The notes under the pieces: generated by a model
The model's input: only the letters and a program-made list of their open reading frames with translations
What the model was told of the DNA's origin: nothing
Database searches by the model: none
Translations under genes and position numbers: made by a program
DNA from: Candidatus Sulfuritelmatomonas gaucii
Lineage (GTDB): Bacteria; Acidobacteriota; Terriglobia; Terriglobales; Acidobacteriaceae
Length of the DNA: 46,223 bases
NCBI GenBank assembly: GCA_900290245.1
Contig: OKRB01000150.1
Location: 1 to 46,223 of the forward strand
Direction: 5' to 3'
Shown here: piece after piece, positions 8,186 to 19,300 of the stretch
Position numbering within the stretch: position 1 is the stretch's first letter
Layout of the letters: each line of letters opens with the position of its first letter

Positions 8186-9991
8186 TCACTTTCCAGCCGG
8201 AACTGCCTGCTTCCGCGGCTTGGGGCGGATTTCATCCGCGGGAACAATTCCGCGACCTTCCAACACTGAGTAGAACTCGTCCGCGGCGAGGCTGCCCATG
8301 TGATCAACGGCTCCCGAAGGCCAACGGATCTCGACGCTATCGATTTTTGTGGCCGATCCGAGACCAAAATGCAGGCGCAGATCGTTCTGCGAGAGATAGC
8401 TTCCGCCGCTATGAACTTCTCCGGTTTGTGTCATGCCTCCAGCGACGATCTTGACTCGAGCGTTCAGGGCGAGGCGGTTGCTCTTCATCCCGGCGAGCTC
8501 AAAACTTACCCAATGGCGTCCCGGAATTCCATGATTCCTCAAGATCATGGGGCTGCCATCGAGATTGTTGACGACCACATCCATGTTGCCATCGTTGAAG
8601 AGATCCCCTACAGCGAGACCGCGAGAGACTTGCTTTTCTTCGAGCGCCGGACCAGCTTCATCACTGGCATCGCAGAAGTTTCCATTTCCCAGATTCATGC
8701 TAAGAAGCTTTGGCTGCCGATAGCCTGGATCGGATGGAATCATGTCAACCTGCGGATACACATGACCGTTTGCAGTCATCAGATCGAGCCACCCGTCGTT
8801 ATCCAGATCGACAAATGCAGTTCCCCATTTCACCCAGGGTAGGGCCGCAACTGCCAGGCCGGATGGAAAGGATACTTCAGAGAAGTTCCAGTCGCCATCG
8901 TTTCGATAGAGGTCGGGGTTCTCATTTTCGAAATTGTTGACATAGAGAGAAGGGCGGCCGGTGTGGTTATAGTCGCCGACTGCAATTCCCATCGACGCCT
9001 GCTCCGATCCGTCATTGCTCAACGCCGTTCCGGATTCATAGCCGATCTCTTCGAATTTTCTGTTGCCGAGGTTACGATAAAGGAATTTCGGAGTGGAGTC
9101 ATTGGTGATGTAGATATCGGGGCGGCCTGTGTTGTTGAAGTCCGACCAGATGACTCCCAGGCCATAGTAGCCGTTCGGGTCACTAACTCCCGCTTGCTTT
9201 GAAACATCTGTGAAGGTGCCATCTCCGTTGTTATGGAAGAGAGAGTCGCCCGCGCCTTTCAATCCGCGTGGACCACACTGCACATCGACGCCGCGGTATT
9301 TGCAGTAAGACGAACTGCCGAATTGCGGCAGATCGTTGAGGTGAAAATCAACGTAGTTCGCCACCATGAGGTCGACAAACCCGTCACCGTCGTAGTCTCC
9401 GAAGGCTGCTCCCGCAGACCAGCGGCCATCGGCCACGCCCGCCTTGGCGGTTACATCAGTGAAGGTGCCGTCTCCATTGTTGTGATAAAGAATGTTGCCG
9501 CCTAGACAGGTGATGTACAGATCGGGCCAGCCATCGTTGTCGTAGTCGCCGACAGCGCCGCCCATCGCGAGGCACGGCTTGGTTAGTCCCGCCTTCTGAG
9601 TGATCTCGGTAAACGTTCCATCATGATTGTTGTGATAGAGGGCGCCCAGGACCGATTGTCCGTCCAATGCCATTTTGATGCTCGGCGCGTTGGTGAAATA
9701 GATGTCGGGCCAGCCGTCACGATCGTAATCAAAGATGATGACGCCTCCGGTCATGGATTCGAAGATGTATTTTTTGTCTTTTGACGATGTATGAGTGAAG
9801 GTGATCCCGGCTTTCGCAGTTACATCCTCCAATTGAGGAATAGGCCGATTGGTGCATTTTGGAGACTTGGCTCCCGGCGGCAGCGGCCCGGTAATGGCGT
9901 GCCCCATTCCCTGGGAAAACATCGGGCCAATCGCCAGCATCGACAATGCCGGCAGAATCAGAAGAGATCTTAATGATGGATTGACCGTCAT
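8186..9991 (-). CDS. CRTAC1-family protein: FG-GAP/VCBS beta-propeller plus ASPIC/UnbV domain
   Basis: The protein has 601 residues. A signal peptide (LLILPALSMLAIGPMFSQG) is followed by 'VTAKAGITFTHTSSKDKKYI' and a run of calcium-binding FG-GAP repeats (GGVIIFDYDRDGWPDIYFTN, FGDYDGDGFVDLMVANYV, FVDLDNDGWLDLMTANGHVY). The C-terminal ~80 residues form an ASPIC/UnbV domain (GGSYLSQNDLRLHFGLGSAT, VEIRWPSGAVD). The family is extracellular. Function is unproven in bacteria; carbohydrate or matrix binding is usually suggested. It is the second gene of a minus-strand pair behind the malectin-domain gene (43 bp gap), next to the glycoside-hydrolase cluster, which fits a polysaccharide-related role. 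Confidence 0.9.
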   Translation of the reverse strand: MTVNPSLRSLLILPALSMLAIGPMFSQGMGHAITGPLPPGAKSPKCTNRPIPQLEDVTAKAGITFTHTSSKDKKYIFESMTGGVIIFDYDRDGWPDIYFTNAPSIKMALDGQSVLGALYHNNHDGTFTEITQKAGLTKPCLAMGGAVGDYDNDGWPDLYITCLGGNILYHNNGDGTFTDVTAKAGVADGRWSAGAAFGDYDGDGFVDLMVANYVDFHLNDLPQFGSSSYCKYRGVDVQCGPRGLKGAGDSLFHNNGDGTFTDVSKQAGVSDPNGYYGLGVIWSDFNNTGRPDIYITNDSTPKFLYRNLGNRKFEEIGYESGTALSNDGSEQASMGIAVGDYNHTGRPSLYVNNFENENPDLYRNDGDWNFSEVSFPSGLAVAALPWVKWGTAFVDLDNDGWLDLMTANGHVYPQVDMIPSDPGYRQPKLLSMNLGNGNFCDASDEAGPALEEKQVSRGLAVGDLFNDGNMDVVVNNLDGSPMILRNHGIPGRHWVSFELAGMKSNRLALNARVKIVAGGMTQTGEVHSGGSYLSQNDLRLHFGLGSATKIDSVEIRWPSGAVDHMGSLAADEFYSVLEGRGIVPADEIRPKPRKQAVPAGK

Positions 9992-10034
9992 TTCTGGATT
10001 CTAATTGACAGCCGAAGTCGTCGAGCAGGAAGCT

Positions 10035-10760
10035 TTATTGGGACTCGTCGAGAACCTCGATGCCTGAAACGGAGGCGTTGTTCACAATGGGCTCAAACGT
10101 GAGATTGAGTTTTCCCTGCGCCGACGGCTTGAGATGGTAGAAGGTTTTGGCGAGCACATGGAGGCTGCCGGCCTCCTTGTAAATGTCGAAATTGTCGAGC
10201 AGGGTCTCACCGTTGCACATCACTTTGAAGACCCTGCTGCCAACGCCTCCGCCGCCACCGTTCTGAGTGCCGAAGTAAAACTCGACAAAATGCAGAATCA
10301 GCGTGTACCGGTCGCGGGTATCGACGGGAATCGCGTAGGTGAAGTGCCCGTAGCGTTCCGTCGAAAACAGGTCGGGATCGGGCGATCCGGCGATTGGCTG
10401 CCGCTGATCGGACACGCGGCCGTTCATAAAGTAATCGTCGGGCCGCCAGAACTGTCCGTTGTGATCGGTATACGAAGTTCGCTGCATGACGAGGCGGATG
10501 GGGAGCTGCTTGTGGGGGATCCCCGCGAGCACTTCGATGGCGTTGATCTGCGGAGCGCCGCGTTCGCTGGCAAAGCTGATGTGGGGCATCCCGTCGGCAG
10601 CCGGGGACAAGTCGCGGAAGATGCGCTCGTCAGCGATGTTTTCGCCCAACGCATCAGAGTTGATATCAAATCCCGTCAAAGCCACATTTCCGTTGATCCT
10701 TACGGTGAAGGTGCGAAAGCTCTCGCTTGACTGTTCGGAGGTGACGAAATAAAGGTGCAA
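10035..10760 (-). CDS. Malectin-domain carbohydrate-binding protein, 5' end disrupted
   Basis: The 241-residue frame carries two malectin-like di-glucose-binding modules. The first is centred on FTVRINGNVALTGFDI; the second on YTLILHFVEFYFG, GSRVFKVMCNGETLLDNFDI and a C-terminal VNNASVSGIEVLDES. The assigned start is poor, because the same frame runs on upstream in good malectin style (TYDIPLRPGVCELHLYFV) until a TGA at 10799-10797. Beyond that TGA it resumes (DPFLFEHWRTGD). The nonsense codon therefore interrupts the first module, and the signal peptide and N-terminus are lost or decayed. Possibly a pseudogene; if translated, only the second module would fold. It precedes the CRTAC1 gene in the same direction. 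Confidence 0.65.
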   Translation of the reverse strand: MHLYFVTSEQSSESFRTFTVRINGNVALTGFDINSDALGENIADERIFRDLSPAADGMPHISFASERGAPQINAIEVLAGIPHKQLPIRLVMQRTSYTDHNGQFWRPDDYFMNGRVSDQRQPIAGSPDPDLFSTERYGHFTYAIPVDTRDRYTLILHFVEFYFGTQNGGGGGVGSRVFKVMCNGETLLDNFDIYKEAGSLHVLAKTFYHLKPSAQGKLNLTFEPIVNNASVSGIEVLDESQ

Positions 10761-11065
10761 TTCGCAAACGCCAGGTCGAAGCGGGATATCGTAAGTTCAA
10801 TCGCCGGTACGCCAGTGCTCGAAGAGGAAGGGATCGCTGGTTCTGGCAATCGCTTCGTCCGGCCCTTTTGCGCGGCCGTGAGGCAGAAAGCTCTTCGCTC
10901 CACGGCCGCATCCTCACGGGCATGTTGCAAAAACACCTTGACCGCGGGTGGGATTGTACGCTTTGATTGATGCGCATACCAGCAGGTGGATAAATGGCTT
11001 TACTTGCCGCGGCGGAAGGTTTTTGCGCAACTGTTTTGCTGTCTTTACGGAGATATGAGAATCGA

Positions 11066-13924
11066 ATGCCAGCGCCGAGCGCAAGATGCCGAAACGAATG
11101 GCGGGTTTGTCTGTTCACGCAGCACTGCCTCGTTATTGCCTTTATAGCTCTCTTGGGGCTCAGCGCTCGTGCATTCCCGGCGGCTCCCCTGGTGATGGAG
11201 CGGCAAGCGGACGGCATGAGCGTCCAGTTAGCCGCAGGCGAACTTCGCATCCAGGTCATTTCCGATTCCGTGGTGCGCGTGGAGTTTTCGAGGAGCCCGG
11301 AGTTTTTCAACCGCATTTCGATTGACAGAGTGCCGCTTGCGGAAAACGAGGCACCATTCGCCATCGGCGAGTCGGATTCGGAGTTCAGTGTCGCCACAGA
11401 AAAGCTTCGCGTGATCGTTGACCGAACGACGGGAAATGTTTCGTTCACCGATAAGAGCGGCGCCCTTTTACTTTCGGAGGTCCCGGGAAGCAGGTTGCTA
11501 GAGCCGGCCACGGTACAGGGAGAAGAGACATTTCACGTTCAGCAGAAATGGAGGGCGCAGAAAGACGAATCTCTCTACGGCCTCGGACAGATGCAATTGG
11601 GAGTCGTCGACATCAAGGGCTACGACCTTGATTTGTGGCAGCATAACACGAATGTCGTGGTACCGTTTCTGGTTTCGTCAAAAGGCTACGGGATATTTTG
11701 GGACAACACTTCGTTCACGCGCTTTGGAGATCTGCGGCCCTTCGCTCCGATTCCGGCCGCTGACCTCTACGGCGCAACCGGCAAATCCGGTGGGCTGAGC
11801 CTGGCGCCGGCGGATGGTAGCGAGCCGCCTAAGCAGACTGCGGACATTTCGATACACCTGCCCCTCCATCCCGACGGATGCGATGCCGACGAGACGCACT
11901 GCCCGAAGCCGCCGAGAGAGGCGTGGACCGGCACGATTCTCGCACCTGCGAGCGGCGAGTACCAGTTCCGGGCCTACTCCAACGGCGGGATCAAAGTCTG
12001 GCTTGACGGCAAACTGGTGATGGACCATTGGAGGCAGCGCTGGCTCACTGCAAACGATCAGATTCGCGTGCGCCTTGAGGCGGGGCATCGATATCCGATT
12101 CGCATCGAAAATGATCCCGAGCAGCAAAACACGCTCGAATTTGAGTGGAAGACTCCGGCGGCGGATGACAACACTTCACTGTGGTCGCAGGTGGGCGACG
12201 GCATCGATTATGACTTTGTTTACGGGCCGTTGATCGACGAAGTGATCGCCGGCTATCGTTTGCTAACGGGCAAGGCGACGATGATCCCTGGCTGGGCTTT
12301 TGGTCTTTGGCAATCGCGCCAGCGCTACATGACAGCACAGGAGTCGCTCGATGTCGTTCGGGAGTTCCGGCAGCAGAAGATTCCTTTCGACAACATTGTG
12401 CAGGACTGGCAGTACTGGCCTAAAGACAAATGGGGTTCACACGAATTCGATCCGGCGCGTTTTCCCGATCCTGCGGAATGGATCAAAGCGCTCCACGCCG
12501 AACACGTCCACGTGATGATTTCGGTCTGGGGCAAGTTCGATCCTGACACCGAAAATGCGAAGGAGATGCTGGCCCGCGGTTATCTCTACCTGCCGAATCT
12601 GAAGGACGATATCAAAGACTGGCTGGGCCAGCCCTACTCGTTTTATGACGCATTCAATCCGGAAGCGCGAAAGCTCTTCTGGTCTCAGATCGACAGGGAT
12701 CTTTTCTCAAAGGGAATTGACGCGTGGTGGATGGACGCAACGGAGCCCGATCTGCTTCCCTCACCTCCTTCACTCGAAGGGCAGCGGAATTACATGAATC
12801 CCACCGAACTCGGCACCGGATCACGCATGTTGAACGGATATGCTCTTGAAAACAGCAAAGGCGTTTACACGGGCCAACGCGAGGCTGCGCCCGGGCAGCG
12901 CGTCTTCATTCTTACGCGTTCGGGTTTTGCCGGCATTCAGCGCTATTCGGCGGCGATCTGGTCGGGAGATATCACGTCGACGTGGACCGCGATGCAGAAG
13001 CAGATTGCCGCAGGGCTCGGTGCCAGTATTTCCGGCTTGCCCTACTGGACCATGGACACCGGCGGTTACACCATGCAGCATAAATTCGCCGACGAGCCGA
13101 TGACGGAGGAGCATAGCGAAGAGTGGCGCGAGTTGAATGCGCGCTGGTTTGAGTTTTCAACCTTCACGCCCATCCTTCGCGTTCATGGCGAACTGCGCCC
13201 GCGCGAGATGTGGACTCTGGGCGTTGGCTCGCCCGCCTATAACGCAGAATTGAAGTTCGACCACCTCCGCTACGCGCTGTTTCCTTACATCTACTCCCTT
13301 GCGGGATGGACGACTCAGCGCGAATACACGATGTTGCGGCCGCTGGTGATGGACTTCCCCGGCGATTCGACGGCACGCGAACTGAACAGCGAATATATGT
13401 TCGGTCCCGCCCTGCTGGTCGCACCCGTTACGCAGTACCAGCAACGCGAACGGCAAGTGTATCTGCCGACAGGCGCTGCATGGTATGACTACTGGACCGG
13501 CAAACTCGTTGCGTCCGGGTCCACGACCGCGACCGCGCCTTACGACGAGATTCCCATTTTCGTTCGCGCCGGATCGATCATCCCCTACGCGCCTGCGATG
13601 CAATATATCGGCGAGAAGCCCGCCGATCCCATCACGCTCTACGTTTACGCGGGCGCTGACGGCGAGTTCACGTTGTATGAAGATGAGGGCACAAACTTCA
13701 ACTACGAGCATGGCGATTTCTCGCGAATCCCCATTCGGTGGGATGACAAGACTCAAACGCTGACGATCGGCGAACGCAGCGGAGGGTTCAGCGGCATGTT
13801 GCGGAGCCGCACGTTCCGGGTTGTGCGCGTGAGCAGAACGCATGCGGCCGGTTTCCCCTCCACGCCGGTGGAGTTCAGGAGCGTGGAATACTCCGGCGCA
13901 GCCATCGCTGTTGAGTTGCCGTAG
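11066..13924 (+). CDS. GH31 glycosidase with PA14 insert, probable alpha-xylosidase
   Basis: ATG at 11066 precedes a signal-anchor region (HCLVIAFIALLGLSARAFPA); the frame can extend to 10994. Domains in order: N-terminal galactose-mutarotase-like beta-sandwich, a PA14 module inserted in it (about 12 kDa, SGEYQFRAYSNGGIKVWLDG, near bases 11920-12160), the GH31 TIM barrel, and C-terminal beta domains. The catalytic nucleophile is Asp in WWMDATEPD (codon 12734-12736); the acid/base Asp is in IWSGDITSTW (codon 12968-12970). GH31 enzymes with a PA14 insert include alpha-xylosidases of xyloglucan loci in Bacteroides. The next gene is a GH74 xyloglucanase (16 bp after the stop), so removal of xylose side chains is the best guess. 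Length about 952 aa is normal. Confidence 0.9.
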   Translation: MPAPSARCRNEWRVCLFTQHCLVIAFIALLGLSARAFPAAPLVMERQADGMSVQLAAGELRIQVISDSVVRVEFSRSPEFFNRISIDRVPLAENEAPFAIGESDSEFSVATEKLRVIVDRTTGNVSFTDKSGALLLSEVPGSRLLEPATVQGEETFHVQQKWRAQKDESLYGLGQMQLGVVDIKGYDLDLWQHNTNVVVPFLVSSKGYGIFWDNTSFTRFGDLRPFAPIPAADLYGATGKSGGLSLAPADGSEPPKQTADISIHLPLHPDGCDADETHCPKPPREAWTGTILAPASGEYQFRAYSNGGIKVWLDGKLVMDHWRQRWLTANDQIRVRLEAGHRYPIRIENDPEQQNTLEFEWKTPAADDNTSLWSQVGDGIDYDFVYGPLIDEVIAGYRLLTGKATMIPGWAFGLWQSRQRYMTAQESLDVVREFRQQKIPFDNIVQDWQYWPKDKWGSHEFDPARFPDPAEWIKALHAEHVHVMISVWGKFDPDTENAKEMLARGYLYLPNLKDDIKDWLGQPYSFYDAFNPEARKLFWSQIDRDLFSKGIDAWWMDATEPDLLPSPPSLEGQRNYMNPTELGTGSRMLNGYALENSKGVYTGQREAAPGQRVFILTRSGFAGIQRYSAAIWSGDITSTWTAMQKQIAAGLGASISGLPYWTMDTGGYTMQHKFADEPMTEEHSEEWRELNARWFEFSTFTPILRVHGELRPREMWTLGVGSPAYNAELKFDHLRYALFPYIYSLAGWTTQREYTMLRPLVMDFPGDSTARELNSEYMFGPALLVAPVTQYQQRERQVYLPTGAAWYDYWTGKLVASGSTTATAPYDEIPIFVRAGSIIPYAPAMQYIGEKPADPITLYVYAGADGEFTLYEDEGTNFNYEHGDFSRIPIRWDDKTQTLTIGERSGGFSGMLRSRTFRVVRVSRTHAAGFPSTPVEFRSVEYSGAAIAVELP

Positions 13925-13948
13925 GTTGCTCGCGAGGAGATGGAGTTT

Positions 13949-16264
13949 GTGATCAGGCAATTCCAGACGCTGGCTATTTTCCTTCTGCTCTGTGCGGCAG
14001 CGGCTTTGTCGCAGTCTCCACAGCGAGAGGAATATTCATGGAAGAACGTGCAGATCGTGGGCGCCGGCTTTGTCGATGGCATCATTTTTCACCCGACGAC
14101 ACGAAATGTTCGCTACGCTCGCACTGACATGGGCGGCGCGTACCGGTGGGATGCCGCTGCCGATCGCTGGCAGCCGCTTCTGGATTGGATTCCGCTCAAG
14201 GACCTGAACCTGATGGGCGTCGAGTCAATCGCCGTCGATCCCGCAGATCCCAATCGCGTGTATCTTGCGTGCGGCACCTATACGAGGCCGGACGCGCCTA
14301 ATGGCGCCATTCTCCGCTCGGACGACCGCGGCAGAAGCTTTCAACGAACCAATCTGCCGTTCAAACTGGGAAGCAACGAGGATGGCCGCGGCAACGGCGA
14401 GAGGCTGGCGGTTGATCCGGCGGACGGACACATTCTTTATCTCGGCACCCGTCACGACGGACTATGGCGGTCGCCGGATCGCGGCGTGACGTGGTCGCGT
14501 GTCAACAGCTTTCCCGACGTAACCGAAACAGATCCGCCGGCTTCGGATCCGCCTCCGGCTGACGCGCTCGAGCAGCATTGGCGCCGGATGCCCGTGCGCA
14601 GCGATGGGATTGTTTTCATCAAATTTTCGCCGCCGGGCACGAAGTCCGGGGCCTCGCCGACTCAGACCATCTACGCCGGCGTTTCGCTGATGAATCGGCC
14701 AAATCTCTTTATGACGAACGACGGCGGCGCAACATGGCACTCGATCGCCGGCGAGCCAACCGAATACCGTCCGACACGAGCGGCGCTTGCGAGCGATGGG
14801 TTCCTTTATGTTGCTTACGGCAATGCACCTGGCCCGTCGCGCATGACCAATGGCGGATTATGGAAGCTCGATACGCGCAATGGCACGTGGACCGACATCC
14901 CTCCGGAGCGACCCGTCGCGGGCAGCCGCGAGTTCGGCTATGCGGCAGTCTCCGTCAATGCGCACTATCCCGGAACGGTGATTGCAAGCACGTACGGCCG
15001 GCCTGGAGGCGAAGAGATCTTTCGCTCGACGGATGGCGGCGCGAGTTGGAGAGCGATTCTCGCGGACGCGCAATTCGATTACAGGCTGGCACCTTATGTG
15101 AAGACAACTCCAGTCCACTGGCTCTTTGATATTGAGATCGATCCGACCAATCCCGAACACGCCATGTTTACCACCGGCTACGGCGGATCGGAAACGTTCG
15201 ATTTGACTGCTGCGGACAGTGGCCGGCCGACTCACTGGAGGATTCTTGCACCAGGCATTGAGGAGAGCGTTGCACTTGATCTGGCCAGCCCCAGTCGCGG
15301 CGCACACCTGGTGAGCGCTATCGGCGACTACGGCGGATTTGTGCATTGGGACCTGGATCGACCGGCGCTCGCCGGCTCCTCAGCGCCGCCGCGGATGAGC
15401 AACACAACGGGAGTTGCCTCGGCCACGCTCAAGCCCGAAGTCATCGTCCGTATGGGCATTGGCGCCGGACACAAACCAGGCGAGAATATTAGCTATTCGC
15501 TTGATGGCGGCCGCACCTGGCAGCCGACAGCGGGCGCACCTTCTCCCCGAAGCCGTGCCGGCTCGATTGCGGTCTCTGCCGATGGAGGTACCTGGGTCTG
15601 GACGCCGGAAGGCGAGCCTGCTTATGTGACCTATGACCGCGGCGGCAAGTGGATTGCCGCAAAGGGCTTGCCAGCGGGAACGCGGGTGATCGACGATCCG
15701 CTGGAGCCGCACTGGTTTTACGCCATGGCGCTTGCGAGTCACACACTTTACAGCAGCGACGACGAGGGCGCTACGTTTCGGGCAGATGAGATCACACTCG
15801 CAGATGCGCCGCACTTGCCCTGCTCGTCCTGGAGGGGCGATGACCGTGGTGGGCAGGACCAAATCTACGCCGCTCCCGGCCGATCTGGAGACCTGTGGCT
15901 CGCAGCCTTCGATGGGCTTTATCATAGCGCGTCGTCGATGACGCCGACGGCCGCCAACCATGACGTTGTGTTCGAGCGGCTGTCGGGTGTCGAGGAGATA
16001 CAAGCCTTAGGTTTTGGTAAACCGGCTCCGCATCATGTCTATCCGGCCCTTTACCTCGCGGGAACAGTGAATGGCCACGCCGGCGTCTTCCGCTCGACTG
16101 ACGAGGGCCGTAATTGGGTGAGGATCAACGACGATGAGCACCAGTGGGGACTGATCCTGCAGATTACCGGAGATCCAAGGATCTATGGGCGTGTGTATGT
16201 CGGCACACACGGCCGCGGCATCCTTTACGGCGACCCCGCATCACGGCAGAACCCAAGACAGTGA
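13949..16264 (+). CDS. GH74 endo-xyloglucanase
   Basis: Two seven-bladed propellers built from BNR/sortilin-like repeats (GAILRSDDRGRSF, IFRSTDGGASW, VFRSTDEGRNW). The N-terminus has the GH74 hallmark: YSWKNVQIVGAGFVDGI then RTDMGGAYRW. The two catalytic Asp residues expected for the family are visible: one in RTDMGG (codon 14126-14128) and one in AIGDYGGF (codon 15326-15328). A signal peptide (LAIFLLLCAAAALSQ) predicts export. A GTG at 13949 sits 9 bases behind GAGGAG and is the better start; the ATG at 13940 touches that ribosome site. It is in an operon with the GH31 gene. The role is to cleave the beta-1,4-glucan backbone of xyloglucan. Confidence 0.9.
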   Translation: MIRQFQTLAIFLLLCAAAALSQSPQREEYSWKNVQIVGAGFVDGIIFHPTTRNVRYARTDMGGAYRWDAAADRWQPLLDWIPLKDLNLMGVESIAVDPADPNRVYLACGTYTRPDAPNGAILRSDDRGRSFQRTNLPFKLGSNEDGRGNGERLAVDPADGHILYLGTRHDGLWRSPDRGVTWSRVNSFPDVTETDPPASDPPPADALEQHWRRMPVRSDGIVFIKFSPPGTKSGASPTQTIYAGVSLMNRPNLFMTNDGGATWHSIAGEPTEYRPTRAALASDGFLYVAYGNAPGPSRMTNGGLWKLDTRNGTWTDIPPERPVAGSREFGYAAVSVNAHYPGTVIASTYGRPGGEEIFRSTDGGASWRAILADAQFDYRLAPYVKTTPVHWLFDIEIDPTNPEHAMFTTGYGGSETFDLTAADSGRPTHWRILAPGIEESVALDLASPSRGAHLVSAIGDYGGFVHWDLDRPALAGSSAPPRMSNTTGVASATLKPEVIVRMGIGAGHKPGENISYSLDGGRTWQPTAGAPSPRSRAGSIAVSADGGTWVWTPEGEPAYVTYDRGGKWIAAKGLPAGTRVIDDPLEPHWFYAMALASHTLYSSDDEGATFRADEITLADAPHLPCSSWRGDDRGGQDQIYAAPGRSGDLWLAAFDGLYHSASSMTPTAANHDVVFERLSGVEEIQALGFGKPAPHHVYPALYLAGTVNGHAGVFRSTDEGRNWVRINDDEHQWGLILQITGDPRIYGRVYVGTHGRGILYGDPASRQNPRQ

Positions 16265-16327
16265 GGCGGTCCTGGCGCGGCACGTTGTGCTATGGTTGAT
16301 GCGCCTATGGCGGAGGGTTCGCTTGCG

Positions 16328-19300
16328 ATGCGCAGCGTAATTGGTTTTCTGCTACTCGTGGTTCTTGCTCTGACTCCATCCCGCTCCTTTGCAAAAACAG
16401 TTGTCTTCTGGCAGCCGGGATTTCCGGTGGCGGATTCAAGTGCGCCCGAAGAGGCTGCACTGCGGACGGCTTTTGCCGGCGCAGATTTTGTGGATGCGGC
16501 GCATCTCTCTGATGCGTTGGTCGCACCTGAGATTGATTTGCTGGTGCTGCCGTATGGATCGGCTTGGCCGGAGACGGATTGGGACGCGATCCTCAAGTAT
16601 CTCGATCGCGGCGGGAATCTGATTGTGCTGGGCGGAAAGGCGTTCACTCATGCTGCATATGAGGACGCGAGCGGATGGCATTTGCGCGCGGAGAGCACAG
16701 CGCAGACGCTGGAAATGTTCATTGATGGATACCAGCAGACGCCGGGATCCGATGGCTTAGCGTTCAGTCCGAATGACGACGTATTTCCGAAGCTTCCTCA
16801 ATTTGGCTGGAAGCAGGCGTTCAGCCCGGTGGTTCGGCTCTCTGTGGTGAATTACGACTCGAGCGGAGGCACGACCGGCGGCGAAGACATGGATCTGACG
16901 ACGCTGGCATGGGGCGAACGCGACGGGCACATGCTGGCTGCGCCGGTGATCGAGTTGGATCACAATGCCAATCGATTTGTTGGCGGGCGATGGATTCTGC
17001 TGGCGTGTGAGCCGGACACGGATTTCTTCAGCAACAAGGAGTTGCTGGCGACGCTCGCCGAACTGGCGGTGCGAAAGAACGACCGCTTTGCGTTTCGCCC
17101 GCGGCTACCGCTGTTTGTGCCCGGCGAAGCACTGGAGTTTGCTTATACGCCCTCCGATGCGCTGGCGGCGCAATCCGCAGGCGACGAGTTGCACGTGCGA
17201 GTGGCCACAGAAGACGGCGCGGAGCACTATGACGAGACGGTGCCCGCGCAACGCGCACTGACATTGCCCGAAAGCGCGAATGAAGGCAAGGGCTTCCACA
17301 CGGTTGAAGCCACTCTGTTGCGGGATGGAAAACCACTGCGAACGTACAGATCAGGATTCTGGATGCGCGACTGGCAGTATCTGATGTCGGGTCCCAAGCT
17401 GACTGTGGGCAGAGACTACTTCGCGCTGGACGGCAAACCATTGCCGGTGGTGGGAACAACCTATATGTCTGGCGACGTTTCGCGGCTGTACCTGTTGCTG
17501 CCGAATGCGTACGTCTGGGACCACGACATGGCGCAGATTCACGCGGCCGGACTGAACATGATCCGCACCGGATTGTGGACAACGTGGCAACACATGCTGG
17601 CTCCTGACGGGCAGATGAGCGAGACAGCGCTGCGGACGATTGAGGCGTTTTTGATGTGCGCCCGCCACAATGATCTTCCCGTGCAATTCAACCTTTTCGC
17701 GTTTTATCCGGATGTGTTTGGCGGGGAAAACGGATACCTCGATCCGGTCGCCTTGCGCGCGGAGACGCTCTACGCGCAGTCGCTGGTGGAGCGGTTTCAC
17801 GCGGTGCCGTTTCTTGCCTGGGACCTGATCAACGAGCCAAGCGCAAACAAGAATTTGTGGCGAACCATGCCTGATTACGATTCGTTTGAAGAAGCGGCAT
17901 GGCGCAAGTGGATTGCGGATCGCTATCCCGACCGGGCGAGGCTGCTGCATGTCTGGGCCGAGCCGTCGCTGGGAATGGGGCGCAACTTGCAGTTTAACCC
18001 GGCAGCAGCGGGCCCTGAAGTCGCGGCACAGGATCCATTCGCGTTGCCGTCGGCCGGCGCATTTTCGCCGGATTCGGTGCGCAGCGGATTCAATCCGCTG
18101 AAGGTGTACGACTACGCGGTGTTTACGCAATGGATCTTTACGAACTGGGTGGGACAGATGCGGACGATGATCCGCGGGGTGGGATCGCAGCAGTTGATCA
18201 CTGTCGGACAGGATGAAGGCGGCGTCGCAGGACGCCTGTCGCCGGCATTCTATTCATCCCAGATTGATTTCACGGCGGACCACACGTGGTGGGATTACGA
18301 CGCGATCCTGTGGGCGTCACTGGCTCCGAAGTTTCAAGGCAAGCCGCTGCTAATCCAGGAGACTGGCGAGCAGCGCAGGCTGACGCTGGACGACAAACTG
18401 CGCTTCAGCGCGGACGTCGAGGCACAGCAACTGGAGCGGAAGGTCGCCATCGCGTTCGCGCAGGGCGCAGGAGCACTGGAGTGGGTGTGGAACGTGAATG
18501 CCTATATGGCAAACGACAACGAGATCACGATCGGCGCAGTGCGGCCGGATGGAACCGAGAAGCCCGAAGCGCAGGTATTAGCTGCGTACGCGGCGTTTGT
18601 GAACAAGAGTCCGCAAAGCTTTACGCAGATTGAGCCACCGCCAGTGACGATGGTGATATCGCAGACGCTGCTGTATTCGGTATTGGGCGGCTTAGCTCTT
18701 GACACGCAGAAGCACGCATTGCGCGCGATGGCGTACTGCGACCACGCGCCGCTGCGGATGTTGACGGAGAATCGGCTCGCAGATTTGGGAACGCCGAAGC
18801 TGGTTTTCCTGCCGTCGCCTCAGGGACTGACCGACGAAGCATGGGGCCAGCTGCTCGATTACGTGGCACGCGGCGGGACGCTGCTGGTGACGGGGCCGGT
18901 GGATCGAAATGAACACTGGCAGCCGGTAGACCGCATGGGGCCGTTGGGAGTGAAGGCGGAGGTGATTCCGCTTGCCGTGCGTGGGTCGATGCTGGCGCTG
19001 CCGGATGGGAAGTCGTATCCGCTAGCTTTCTCTGCGGATGTGCAGCAATCGGCAACGTGGACGATGCGATTCGATGACGGGAAGTCATTGGAAGTGGTTT
19101 CGCATGGGAGCGGCCGGATTTTGTGGACCGCGGATCCGGTGGAGTTTGCCGAGGGATACACGGGAGCGGCGGCGCTGTATCGATGGGCGCTGGATGAGGC
19201 GGGGGTGAAACCGGTATTCAAGGAAGTTGAGCCGCTGTCACCAGCGGTGCTGGCGTTTCCCACGGAATTGACAGACGGAGAAGTTTACAGCTTCAGCAAC

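Noticed and set aside
10666..11511. 281-codon minus-strand ORF over the GH31 5' end
   Set aside because: It is antisense to clear GH31 sequence and has no family features.
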